A DNA stretch of 64,000 nt. Origin: Micromonospora cathayae (GTDB taxonomy: Bacteria; Actinomycetota; Actinomycetes; Mycobacteriales; Micromonosporaceae). Of this stretch, positions 41,355 through 50,400 are shown one piece after another. The translations under genes were made by a program, and so were the position numbers. The stretch covers positions 5,609,001 to 5,673,000 of the forward strand of contig NZ_CP118615.1 of the NCBI RefSeq assembly GCF_028993575.1, in the 5' to 3' direction. The notes below the pieces were generated by a model, which saw nothing but the letters and a program-made list of their open reading frames with translations, was not told the origin of the DNA and did no database searches. Position 1 is the stretch's first letter. Each line of letters starts with the position of its first letter.

Positions 41355-42361
41355 CGGCCGACCTCCGCGTGGTAGCCCATCAGGTCGGCGATGTGCAGGG
41401 TGTCGCAGTACTCGCGCACCCCGGCGATGCCGTCGGCCCGGACGTCGACCACCCAGAGGTACCGGTTCTGGTAGCGGGAGCCGTCGGCGAGGGTGGCGTC
41501 GCCGCTGGCCTCCACGGCGACCAGGGTGTCGTCGGCGATCCAGCGGTGCGGGGTCACCGTGACGGCCGCCGACCGGTAGCCGCCGGTGGCGAGCCGGGCC
41601 CGCATGGCGGCGAGTTTCGCGGTGATGGTGACGGTGCCGTGGAACGGGCCGTTGGCGTCGATGTCGCCCCGGCGGTGCGGCCGGCCGAGGTCGCGGTTCC
41701 GGCCGGTGTCGGTCCACCAGGTGGCGTCTTCGGTGAACAGGGCCCCGAAGGCGTCGAGGTCGCCGCCGGCCAGGGCCGGCCACATCGCCAGGGCCGTCGT
41801 CACCGCCGGGGGCGCGTCGCCGGGGTCGGGCGCGGGGCGGGCCGCCGGCTCGTCCGGCCCGGGGTAGCGGTCGGGGCGGGCCGCCGGGGCGTCCAGGCTG
41901 CTGCGGGGTACCGGCTCGCCACCGCCCACCACCTGCTGGGCGTGGATGGTGTCGAGGTACTCGCGGACGGAGACGACGGCACCGGACGGGTCGACGTCGA
42001 ACACGAACCCGTACCGGTTGGCGTACTCGAGGCCGCTGGCGTGTACGCCGTACCCCTCGACCTCGATGACGCACCAGTCGTCACCGGCGACGATCCGGCG
42101 CGGGATCTGGCGGCAGCCGGTGGGGAACGCGGTCGGCCCGAGGTCGCGCATCAGGGCGAGCTTGTCGTCCATCCGCAGGACGCCGTGCAGCGGGAACCGG
42201 CCGCTGCCGGTCGGCGCGAGGTCCGGGTCGCCGCCACGGCGGTCCGGCCCGGTGTCGACCCACCAGGTCGCGCCGGGGGCGCACAGGCGGGCCAGGCCAC
42301 CGAGGCTCCCCCGGTCGAGCGCGGAGACGAAGTCCATTCCCGCCCGGACAGCACGTGTCAC
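41351..42361 (-). CDS. Tandem SnoaL/NTF2-like two-domain protein
   Basis: A 336-residue protein with two SnoaL-like (NTF2-fold) domains of about 130 residues separated by a Pro/Asp-rich linker (about 155-190). Each domain has the pattern (C/T)-x-(P/E)-(G/D)-A-T-W-W-x-D-T-G and ends in (V/I)-x-(V/G)-(V/I)-R-E-Y-x-D-T-(I/L)-H. They look like an internal duplication. Such folds act as small isomerases, hydrolases or cyclases on hydrophobic ligands. I place the start at GTG 42361 with AGGGGG six bases upstream; the frame to 42400 would cover the operator. It heads the six-gene leftward unit ending at 37674. Confidence 0.8.
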   Translation of the reverse strand: MTRAVRAGMDFVSALDRGSLGGLARLCAPGATWWVDTGPDRRGGDPDLAPTGSGRFPLHGVLRMDDKLALMRDLGPTAFPTGCRQIPRRIVAGDDWCVIEVEGYGVHASGLEYANRYGFVFDVDPSGAVVSVREYLDTIHAQQVVGGGEPVPRSSLDAPAARPDRYPGPDEPAARPAPDPGDAPPAVTTALAMWPALAGGDLDAFGALFTEDATWWTDTGRNRDLGRPHRRGDIDANGPFHGTVTITAKLAAMRARLATGGYRSAAVTVTPHRWIADDTLVAVEASGDATLADGSRYQNRYLWVVDVRADGIAGVREYCDTLHIADLMGYHAEVGR

Positions 42362-42375
42362 CAGGGGCCCCCTAC

Positions 42376-42393
42376 ATACCGACTGGAAGGTAT
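42376..42393 (-). promoter_or_regulatory. TetR-type operator 5
   Basis: ATACCGACTGGAAGGTAT lies 15 bases upstream of GTG 42361, the same distance as operator 1 has from its gene. It controls the SnoaL-nitroreductase-MDR-crotonase-MaoC unit. Confidence 0.74.
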
Positions 42394-42432
42394 TTACCAC
42401 GGCAGGGGCGACGAACTCAAGGGGAGCGTTTC

Positions 42433-42450
42433 ATACCGACCGGATGGTAT
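42433..42450 (+). promoter_or_regulatory. TetR-type operator 6
   Basis: ATACCGACCGGATGGTAT, one of the most symmetric copies (seven of nine base pairs), lies 36 bases before the acyl-CoA dehydrogenase start (42487) and 40 bases from operator 5. The two sites serve the divergent promoters separately. Confidence 0.76.
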
Positions 42451-42486
42451 TCTCTCGCGGACAGGTCGTCGACGAGGGGGTTCGTG

Positions 42487-43635
42487 GTGTTCGAGGCGTA
42501 CCAACTGCCCGAGGAGCACGCGGCGGTCCGGGAGGCCGTGCGCGCGGTGTGCGACGCCAAGGTCGCCCCGCACGCCGCCGCCGCCGACGAGACCGCCGAG
42601 TTCCCCCAGGCGTCCTACGACGCGCTGCGCGCCGCCGACTTCCACGCGCCGCACATCCCCGCCGCGTACGGCGGCGCCGGCGCGGACGCCCTCGCCACCG
42701 CGATCGTCATCGAGGAGGTCGCCCGCGCCTGCGCCTGCTCGTCGCTCGTCCCGGCCGGCAACAAGCTGGGCACCATGCCGCTGCTGCTGGCCGGCGACGA
42801 GCCGCTCCGGCAGCGGTACCTGCCACCGGTCGCCCGGGGCGAGGCGATGTTCTCGTACTGCCTCTCCGAGCCGGAGGCCGGCAGCGACGCCGCCGGCATG
42901 CGGACCCGGGCCGAACGCGACGGCGACACCTGGGTGCTCAACGGCGTCAAGCGCTGGATCACCAACGCCGGCCTGAGCGAGTACTACACCGTCTTCGCCG
43001 TCACCGACCCGTCCGCGCGGTCCCGGGGCATCTCCGCGTTCGTGGTGGAACGCTCCGACCCCGGGGTCAGCTTCGGCGCGCCCGAGAAGAAGCTGGGCAT
43101 CAAGGGCTCTCCCACCCGCGAGGTGTACCTGGACAACGTCCGCATCCCGGCGGACCGGATCATCGGCGCGCCGGGCACCGGCTTCGCCACCGCGATGCGG
43201 ACCCTGGACCACACCCGGGTCACCATCGCCGCGCAGGCGGTCGGCATCGCCCAGGGCGCGCTCGACCACGCGCTGGGCTACGTGCGGGAACGCCGCCAGT
43301 TCGGCCGCCCGATCGCCGACTTCCAGGGCATCCAGTTCATGCTCGCGGACATGGGCATGACCCTCGAGGCGGCCCGCCAGCTCACCTACGCCGCGGCCGG
43401 GAAGTCCGAGCGCGGCGAGCCGGACCTGACCTACTTCGGCGCGGCGGCGAAGTGCTTCGCCTCGGACGCGGCGATGCGGATCACCACCGACGCGGTACAA
43501 CTGCTCGGCGGCTACGGCTACACCCGGGACTTCCCGCTGGAGCGGATGATGCGGGACGCGAAGATCACCCAGATCTACGAGGGCACCAACCAGGTGCAGC
43601 GGGTCGTGATGGCCCGCCAGCTCCTCGCCGACTGA
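42487..43635 (+). CDS. Acyl-CoA dehydrogenase, classical short/medium-chain type
   Basis: A 382-residue FAD acyl-CoA dehydrogenase. Blocks are MFSYCLSEPEAGSDAAGMRT, KRWITNAG, RRQFGRPIADFQGIQFMLADM, QLLGGYGYTRDFPLERMMRDAK and QIYEGTNQVQR with the C-terminal catalytic Glu. Unlike the paired subunits at 18119-20306 it has a complete classical active site and should be a homotetramer. It probably needs an electron-transfer flavoprotein encoded elsewhere. GTG 42487 has GGGGG six bases upstream; GTG 42484 is the alternative. It is a single-gene rightward unit under operator 6. Confidence 0.92.
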   Translation: MFEAYQLPEEHAAVREAVRAVCDAKVAPHAAAADETAEFPQASYDALRAADFHAPHIPAAYGGAGADALATAIVIEEVARACACSSLVPAGNKLGTMPLLLAGDEPLRQRYLPPVARGEAMFSYCLSEPEAGSDAAGMRTRAERDGDTWVLNGVKRWITNAGLSEYYTVFAVTDPSARSRGISAFVVERSDPGVSFGAPEKKLGIKGSPTREVYLDNVRIPADRIIGAPGTGFATAMRTLDHTRVTIAAQAVGIAQGALDHALGYVRERRQFGRPIADFQGIQFMLADMGMTLEAARQLTYAAAGKSERGEPDLTYFGAAAKCFASDAAMRITTDAVQLLGGYGYTRDFPLERMMRDAKITQIYEGTNQVQRVVMARQLLAD

Positions 43636-43657
43636 TTCCCGGCCGGTCAGCCGCCGG

Positions 43658-43753
43658 CGGTCAGCTCCGGGCGGTCAGCTCCGGGCGGTCAGCTCCGGGC
43701 GGAGCGTCGGGGCGGGTGGACCGGCCGGGGCTGGCGGACCGGCCGGGGCTGGC
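43658..43753. repeat. Two short tandem arrays in the convergent gap (3 x 14 bp, 2 x 18 bp)
   Basis: CGGTCAGCTCCGGG occurs three times without change (43658-43699), and GGACCGGCCGGGGCTGGC twice (43718-43753). They fill the 122-bp gap between the ends of the dehydrogenase and TetR genes. I see no clean terminator stem there. Confidence 0.88.
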
Positions 43754-43757
43754 GGGC

Positions 43758-44396
43758 TCAGGCGGACAGCCCCTCCAGGACCATCGCGCTGAACTGACGC
43801 GCCACCTCGTCCACGCTGAGCGGACCGCCGACGTTGAGCCACTGGTACGCCCAGGCACACATGCCCACCAGCCCGAAGGTGGCGATACGCGGGTCGACGT
43901 CGGCGCGGAACACCCCCCGGGTGACACCGTCGGCGATCATCCCGGCGAACGCCGACTCCACCACCCCACGCTTGCGGGTCACCTCGGCGAACAGGTCCGC
44001 GGTGAGGTTCCGCCGCTCCTGGTAGAAGATCGTCACGTGCGCCCGGTACTCGGCCACGCTGGTCAGGCTGAACCGGATCAGCTCGGCCACCCGGACCTTC
44101 GGGTCGTCGCTGTCGGCCTCGATCTTCTGGATCGCGGCGAGCTGCGCCTCCAGGTACTCCTCCTGGATGTGCCGCAGCAGGTCGTCCTTGCTCTCGAAGT
44201 GGTGGTAGAAGGCGCCCTTGGTGAGCCGGGCCCGGTCTGCGATCTCCTGCACCGACGTACGGTCGAAGCCACGCTTCTCGAACAGCTCCAGCGCGCTGGC
44301 GATCAGCGACTTGCGGGTGTTCTCCGGGTCGTAGCCGTCCGGCCAACGTTGCCGACGCCGGGTCGACTCCGGCCGGGTGGACGTGGCACGCGCCAT
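43758..44396 (-). CDS. TetR/AcrR-family repressor, probable regulator of the catabolic cluster
   Basis: A 212-residue TetR-type regulator. The N-terminal helix-turn-helix spans about residues 25-75: TRKSLIASALELFEKRGFD, then TSVQEIADRARLTKGAFYHHF and the usual SKDDLL cap. The C-terminal all-helical domain should bind a ligand and form the dimer. By analogy with KstR, KstR2 and FadR-type TetR proteins the ligand may be a CoA thioester of the pathway. ATG 44396 has GGAGG seven bases upstream, and a copy of the palindrome lies at 44432-44449, so it probably represses itself. It is the only DNA-binding regulator in the 37-kb region. Confidence 0.9.
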   Translation of the reverse strand: MARATSTRPESTRRRQRWPDGYDPENTRKSLIASALELFEKRGFDRTSVQEIADRARLTKGAFYHHFESKDDLLRHIQEEYLEAQLAAIQKIEADSDDPKVRVAELIRFSLTSVAEYRAHVTIFYQERRNLTADLFAEVTRKRGVVESAFAGMIADGVTRGVFRADVDPRIATFGLVGMCAWAYQWLNVGGPLSVDEVARQFSAMVLEGLSA

Positions 44397-44431
44397 TGGT
44401 GGCCTCCTATCCCGTGCACAGCCCCACAATG

Positions 44432-44449
44432 CTACCGTCCGGTCGGAAG
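44432..44449 (-). promoter_or_regulatory. TetR-type operator 7, autoregulatory
   Basis: CTACCGTCCGGTCGGAAG lies 36 bases upstream of the tetR start and just after the SDR gene end (44482). Seven of nine pairs are complementary, and read on the minus strand its left half (CTTCCGACC) matches operators 1 and 2. Confidence 0.72.
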
Positions 44450-44481
44450 GAATGGGGAACGCCACCCGGAACCATCGACGA

Positions 44482-45216
44482 TCAGGCGGCTCCCCCGTTG
44501 ACGTACACCACCTGACCGTTGATCCAACGGGCCGGGCCGGCCAGGAAGGCCACCACCTCGGCGGTGTCGGCCGGATCCCCCAGCCGGTTCATCGGGGACG
44601 ACGCCGCTATCCGGGCGATCGTCTGCTCGTCCTTGCCGGCCAGGAACAGCGCGGTCGCCGTGGCACCGGGCGCGACCGCGTTCACGGTGACGTCGCGTCC
44701 GGCCAGCTCCCGGGCCAGGATCAGGGTGATCGCGTCCACCGCGGCCTTGCTGGACGCGTAGGCGGCGTAGCCGGGCTGGGAGAGCCGGGGCGTCGTACTG
44801 GAGATGTTGACGATCGCCCCGCCGGACCGGACCCGACGCGCCGCCTGCTGGTCGACGACGAAGGTGCCGCGCACGTTGGTCCGGTGCACCCGGTCCAGTT
44901 CGGCCAGGTCCAGCTCGGTCAGCAGCGCGTGGGAGGCCACCCCGGCCGCGTGCACCACGACGTCGATCCCGCCGTACGTCCGCTCGGCGACGTCGAACAG
45001 CTCCGCCACCGCCACCTCGTCGGCGACGTCGGCCCGCACCGCGACGGCGTCTCCCCCGGCGGCGACGATCGTCGACACGATTCGCTCCGCGTCGTCCTTG
45101 CTGGTGACGTAGTTGAGCACCACCGAGAAACCGTCCGCCGCCAACCGTTCCACGATCCGCCGGCCGATACCGTGGGCACCACCGGTCACGATCGCGACAC
45201 GCGGCGGGACAGTCAT
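44482..45216 (-). CDS. SDR oxidoreductase, FabG-like
   Basis: A 244-residue short-chain dehydrogenase: TGGAHGIGRRI (cofactor loop), AGVASH, an ISS serine and YAASSK-type YAAYASSKAAVD catalytic block, ending WINGQVVYVNGG. It resembles 3-oxoacyl reductases of the FabG class and is NADP-type by its loop. ATG 45216 has AGGAG seven bases upstream. It reads in the same direction as tetR and is 85 bases upstream of it, with the operator between. I see no palindrome copy before this gene, so membership in the regulon is less certain. Confidence 0.85.
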   Translation of the reverse strand: MTVPPRVAIVTGGAHGIGRRIVERLAADGFSVVLNYVTSKDDAERIVSTIVAAGGDAVAVRADVADEVAVAELFDVAERTYGGIDVVVHAAGVASHALLTELDLAELDRVHRTNVRGTFVVDQQAARRVRSGGAIVNISSTTPRLSQPGYAAYASSKAAVDAITLILARELAGRDVTVNAVAPGATATALFLAGKDEQTIARIAASSPMNRLGDPADTAEVVAFLAGPARWINGQVVYVNGGAA

Positions 45217-45376
45217 GGTGGCTCTCCTAGGGTTCGCGGATCCACGGCCGTGGGCCGTACCGGCGACCGGATTAGATCAAGGGCGATCGCCGGCCGTCCA
45301 TGGTCCGAACTGGCGGGACCTGCGACGTCCCGGACAGGCCCCGGCAACCGATCCGGTGGCCCGCCCCCGCGCCACC

Positions 45377-45405
45377 CCACGGGTGTCCCGTCCGGACACC
45401 CGTGG
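45377..45405 (-). terminator. Hairpin terminator downstream of the vWA-MoxR operon
   Basis: A perfect 12-bp stem (45377-45388 with 45394-45405) and loop CGTCC lie about 105 bases after the stop of the SWIM gene (45511). The surrounding gap 45217-45510 contains no gene I can support; its left end carries the SDR ribosome site. Confidence 0.6.
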
Positions 45406-45510
45406 AGCGTCGGGTGGGCCACCGCCCCGACCTGGCCGACGGGTGATCGGGACAGGTGCCATGGACGCGCCCGTCGGCGCGGGCTCCCCCGGCCCCGCCG
45501 CCCGGCCCGG

Positions 45511-47487
45511 TCAACCGACCGACGTGGCCGTCCAGGAGGACCGGATCAGCTCCCGCTCGGTGGCGGCGAGGTGGGCGGCAGCGGCGAGCCAGGCCCAGGC
45601 GTACCGGTCCGGGTCGGGGTCGGCGAGCCGGCCGAACGCGTCCCGGCCACGCCGGTCCGCCTCCGCCACCAGCGCCGACGCCAGCCCGGCGGCGGTGGTG
45701 AAGCCGGCCCCACGCAGCGGGCCGGTCAGCGCGGCGGTCTCGTCCCGGGTCGCCTCGGCGACCGCCCGCCGACCGCCGGAGACCGCCAACTCGACCAGCC
45801 GACGGACCCGCCACAGCGGCGACTCCGCGAGCAGGTCGGTGTCGTCGGCGGCCACCGGTCCGGGCGTCCCGGCCTCCTCGCGTGCCGGCAGGTGACCACC
45901 CTGGATCTGGTCGTAGCCCAGGTCCGCCCGGCCGTGCCACTGCGCCGGCAGCCGCAGCGTCACGGCGGCACCGGGCACCGCGCCGACGGCGAGCGGACGC
46001 AGCGTGCCGGCCCGGTCCGGGTCCAGCCGGCCGACCACCCGGATCCGCAGGCCCGGCCGGGAGGCCAGCCGCCGCAGGTTGGTCACGTGGGCCAGCGCCG
46101 GATGCGGGTCGGCCGGCACCAGGCGCAGCAGCGGCCCGTCCGGCACCGGCAGCCGGTCCGCCCCGACGCCGGGGGCAAGCTCGCGGGCCAGCACCCGGTC
46201 GCCCGCCGCGCCGAGCACGAGCAGGTCGGCACCGAGCAGCGCGGTACCGGCCCGGCCCGGATCCTCCGGGTCGTCGACGGTGAGCTGCGCGGCCACCACG
46301 TCGGCGAGCGGACGGGCGAACAGCTCCGCCAGTGGACCGGTGGACCAGTCCGTCCCGGCGAGCGGGGTGGCCCGGACCCGCGCGCCGGCACCCAGCCGGC
46401 CGTCCGGGGAGATGGTGGTACCGGTGACCCGCAGACCACCCCGGGCCAGCGCCGCGTGGTCGACCGCCACCGCGCCCATCTCGGTGACGGCCCGCGCGCA
46501 GTCCCGGGCGCGGGCCGGTCCGCCCGGTCGCACGTCCCCGAACGAGAGCCGACGCCCGTCGGCGGCGACCAGGTGGGTGACCACGCCGGCGTACCCGGTC
46601 GCGCTGATCACCGGTTCCCGGCAGACGCCGTACACCTCCAGCGTGCCGTCCGGCTGGTAGGCCCGGCGGAGCACGCCGACCAGCGCCGGGTCGGGATCGC
46701 CGGCAGCCAGCCGACCGGCCACGTACAGCAGGTCGTGCAACACCTCGACCAGGTCGGCGAGCCGGCGGCCGGCCTGCCGGTCCCGGTGCGCGCGCAGGCC
46801 ACGGACCACACGCAGCGCGGCGCTCTCGGCCCGGGGCAGGCCGGCCAGCCGGGCACCGTGCGCGGCCCGGAGCAGGTCGGTCCGGGGCACCGCGCCGGCG
46901 GCCGGTACACCGCTGACGAGCACCACGGCGGCGGCCCGCCAGAGCGCGTCGGCGGCGGCCCGTTGTGCCTTCGTCGGCCCGCCACCGGGTCCGGTGCCGG
47001 CGGCGGCCGGACCGGCCGTGCCCGCCCGCGCGGTCCGCTCACCCGTGCCGACCCGCGCGGCCGATCCCGCCGGGCCGGTCCGACCGGCTCGGTCCGACCG
47101 CCCGGCGGCCGGCCCGAGACTGTCCGACGTGGACGGGTCGGCGAACGGTGGCCCGGGATGGTCGGCCGGGTCGGCGACCGGGCAGGCGACCAGGACCGCC
47201 GCCCGGTGCAGGCAGCGGGGGGCCAGCAGACAGCTGCACCGGGCCTGCTCCGGGTCGGTGACCACGCCGGTCGCCCCGGCGCTCAGGGTGACCCGGGCCT
47301 CCGGACCACAGTCGAGCGACAGCCCGCCGTCGACCCGCCCGACCGGCACCCCGGCCAGCCGTTCCACGGCCTCGTCCAGCCGCCGGCGCAGCCGGGACGG
47401 CAGGGCCGCCACCGCCGCCGTGGTCACTGCCGGTGACACCGGCGGCAACCGGTCGGTGTCCGGCACGACAGGGGTACGGTTCGTCAA
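45511..47487 (-). CDS. SWIM zinc-finger protein
   Basis: A roughly 658-residue protein with a SWIM zinc finger near residue 80: C-x-C then C-x-H (CSCLLAPRCLH). SWIM domains bind DNA or protein partners. Beyond the finger it is a long region without a known domain, rich in Ala, Arg, Gly and Leu, with a low-complexity Gly/Ala/Thr segment around residues 130-165. I place the start at TTG 47487: it has GGAGG six bases upstream, and it overlaps the stop of the upstream vWA gene as TTGA, the same coupling seen at other junctions here. It is the last gene of the five-gene operon. Confidence 0.82.
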   Translation of the reverse strand: MTNRTPVVPDTDRLPPVSPAVTTAAVAALPSRLRRRLDEAVERLAGVPVGRVDGGLSLDCGPEARVTLSAGATGVVTDPEQARCSCLLAPRCLHRAAVLVACPVADPADHPGPPFADPSTSDSLGPAAGRSDRAGRTGPAGSAARVGTGERTARAGTAGPAAAGTGPGGGPTKAQRAAADALWRAAAVVLVSGVPAAGAVPRTDLLRAAHGARLAGLPRAESAALRVVRGLRAHRDRQAGRRLADLVEVLHDLLYVAGRLAAGDPDPALVGVLRRAYQPDGTLEVYGVCREPVISATGYAGVVTHLVAADGRRLSFGDVRPGGPARARDCARAVTEMGAVAVDHAALARGGLRVTGTTISPDGRLGAGARVRATPLAGTDWSTGPLAELFARPLADVVAAQLTVDDPEDPGRAGTALLGADLLVLGAAGDRVLARELAPGVGADRLPVPDGPLLRLVPADPHPALAHVTNLRRLASRPGLRIRVVGRLDPDRAGTLRPLAVGAVPGAAVTLRLPAQWHGRADLGYDQIQGGHLPAREEAGTPGPVAADDTDLLAESPLWRVRRLVELAVSGGRRAVAEATRDETAALTGPLRGAGFTTAAGLASALVAEADRRGRDAFGRLADPDPDRYAWAWLAAAAHLAATERELIRSSWTATSVG

Positions 47488-50400
47488 CGTGATCCTCCGC
47501 GGACACGGTCGCCCACCCAGCGGGCGAGTTCGAGCGGGCTGAGAGCGGCGACCGGCATCCCGGCCGCGACGAGCTGTTCGGCGACCGGTACCGAGTAGCA
47601 GGGCACCCCGCGGTCGTTCAGCGCGGCGCAGCCCAGCAGGTGCACCCCGGCCGACGCCAGCGCGCGGACCTCGCCGAGCAGCCCGGCCAGCGGGTAGCCC
47701 TCCTCGAAGTCGCTGACCACCGCGACGATGGTGCGGCTCGGCACCGTCACCAGCGAGCGGGCGTGGGCCAGTCCGGCGGCGATGTGCGTGCCGCCGCCGA
47801 CCCGTACCTCCAGCAGCAGCGACAACGGATCGTCGACCCGGCCGGTCAGGTCGGCGACCTCGGTGGAGAAGGCGAGGAAGTGGGTGGACAGGCTGGGCAC
47901 CCCGGCCAGCACGGCGGCGGTCAGCGCCGACCACACCACCGACGCCTCCATCGAGCCGGACACGTCGACCACCAGCACCAGCCGCCAGTCGGCCTCCCGA
48001 CGGGTCCGGGTGTGGAAGACCGGGCGTTCCGGCACCACCACCGTCCGGCCGTCGCCGAGCCGACGGGTGTGCGCCAGGTTCGCCCGCAGCGTACGGTCCA
48101 GGTTGATCCGGCCGCCGGGCCGGCGGGACGGACGTGGGCTGGTCAGCCCGGTCAACGCCGGACGCGCCCGGTTCGCCAACTGGGCGGTCAGCTCCTCGAC
48201 CAGCCGCCGGACCAGCGGGCGCAGTGCGGCCAGCTTCGCCTCGGGCAGGCCACCGGCCAGCGACAGCACCGAGGTCAGCAACTCCACCGAGGGGCGTACC
48301 GCGGCCGGGTCGAGTTCGGCCAGCACGTCGAGGCGACCGTGCTCGGCGGCCCGGGCGATCACCTCCTCGCGGACCGGTCTGCCGAACAGGGCCTCCAGTT
48401 CGTCGGCCCACTCCCGGGCGGTCGGGAAGGACGCCTCCTGGCCGCCGCCCGCCCCGGTACCGAGGTCGATGCCGCCCTCGCCCCGCCCCGCCCCGTACAG
48501 CTCGTCGAGGGCGCGGGCGTAGCGGCGGGCGTCGGCCGGCAGCCGGTCGGGCTGACGGCCGAGCAGCAGCCGCCACCGGTCCGCCGGTGCGAGCCCGGAG
48601 GCCGGCGGCGGGGCCGGGTCGGTGACCGCCGGAGTCGGCGGCGGGGCCGGGTCGGTGACGGCGGCGCGTACCTCGCTGACCGGGTCCGTGTCCGCTGCCG
48701 CCGACGGCCGGCGGGGCCGGTCGGTGGCGGCCCCGGCGGTCCGGGACGGTGGATCCGGGATCGGCAGTCCCCGGGCGAGCAGGGCGGCCCGGCCGGCCGC
48801 GTCGGCGGCGGCCCACCGGGCCAGCAGCTCGGGCGGGGCGGACAGGGTCACGTCGATCCGGTCGCCCAGCCGTTCGGCGACGGCGTCCAGCAGCCGGTCC
48901 CGGGCCGCCGGGGTGAGCACGTCGAACCCGCCCCGCAGGGCCGGCAGCCGGTCCAGGAAGCCGGTGTCGGTGAGCCGCTCGATCCGCTCCAGCAGCGGGT
49001 CCAGCGCGGCGGGCGCGGACTGCAACAGCGGGTGCGCGGCGGTGAGCAGCCCGCCGAGCATCCGGTGCAGGTGCCGACGGCTGTCCGGTCCGGTGGCCGC
49101 GTCGATCCCGCCGGCGATCCGGGTGCCCAGGGTCGCCAGGTCGGTCAGGTCGAGCAGCACCCGGGCGGCCAGGGCCGCGCCCTGCATCAGCGACGAACCC
49201 GACCGGGCCAGCTGGTCGAGCGCGTCGTCCAACCGCAGGCCGATCCGGTCCTGGCCGGCCCGGACCGCCAGGTCGACCAGGGCGGCGGCGTCGTCCGTGG
49301 CGTCGCTGCCGGCCAGGCCGGGCAACCCCCGGACCGCCGCGTCCAGCAGGACCACGGCCAGCTCGCCGGCCCGGTCCCGGCTGGCGGCGGTGGTGCCGGG
49401 CAAATGTTCCCGGCGCAGCGCCGCCAGCAGGTCCAGCGCGGTCAGCAGTTCGGGCAGGGTACCGGAGCCGGGCAGCACCACGGCGGCCAGGTCGAGCCGG
49501 TCGGTGACCAGCTCGGGCAGGTCGCACCGGGCGGCGTCCCGGAGCCCGGTGAGCAGCTGCGCGGCGGTGGGCCCACCGTCGGCGACCTCCCGGCGGAACC
49601 GCTCCCGCAGGGTGCCGGCGGCGGCCAGCGCCGCGGTCACCCCGCGTACCCCGACCAGGTCCAGGCGGGCCGCCACCGACGGGGTCCAGGCCAGCTGCCA
49701 GCGGGTGGTCAGGGCGGCCCCGTCACCGGTGCCGGCCACCGCGACCGGTTCGCCGTAGCCGACGCCGCAGACGTGCAGCCGGTGCAGCAGGATCTCCCGC
49801 CGGCTGTCCAGATCGGTGCGCAGCGGGTCCAGCCGGACCTCGCGGGCCTTCGGGCTGGCCGGGTGGGGCAGCCGCAGCGCGGCGAGCGCCGCCTCGACGG
49901 ACGGGCCGAGCCCGGAGCGGGGCGTACCGGGCGCGGTCCGGCCCCGGTCCGCGCCGACCAGCACCGACTCCAGGGCGCGGGCCAGCGCCCGGCCCCGGCC
50001 GAGCAGCTCGCCCTGACCGAGCACGGTGGTCACCGCCTCCAGCACCTCGCCCCGGCCGGGCGCGGGCAGGCCGCGCAGCCGGGCCAGGTCGTCGGCCAAC
50101 CGGACCGCTTCGGCGGCCTCACCGGTGCCGGCGGTGTGGCCGGCGGCGCGGAGTTCCCGGCACACGTCGGTGACCGCCCGGGCCGCGGCGGCCCGGATCC
50201 GGTCCGGGTCACCGGCGGCGGCGAGCACGGACTGCTGCCAGCGCGGGTCACGGATCCCGGCCGGGTAGCCGGAACGGGAGTCGAGCAGGTCGAACGCGTA
50301 CGGCACCAGCGAGGTGACCACGGCGTTCCCACCGGCCCGTGCTGCCGTTCCACCGGCCGGGCCGGGCGACCGGTCCACGGCGCCGCCCAGCGGGCCGCCG

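Noticed and set aside
8572..45216. Cholesterol or cholate degradation cluster
   Set aside because: No ring-degradation genes (KshA/B, KstD, HsaA-D) and no Mce4 transporter are present, and the palindrome is not the KstR motif. Single steps resemble side-chain enzymes, which is not enough.
45240..45280. A further operator copy before the SDR gene (GTACCGGCGACCGGAT)
   Set aside because: Spacing and half-sites differ from the seven consistent copies.
44377..47436. A 1019-residue rightward open frame
   Set aside because: It is antisense to the SDR and SWIM genes, very Gly/Pro/Arg-rich and without any domain. It is an artefact of third-position GC.
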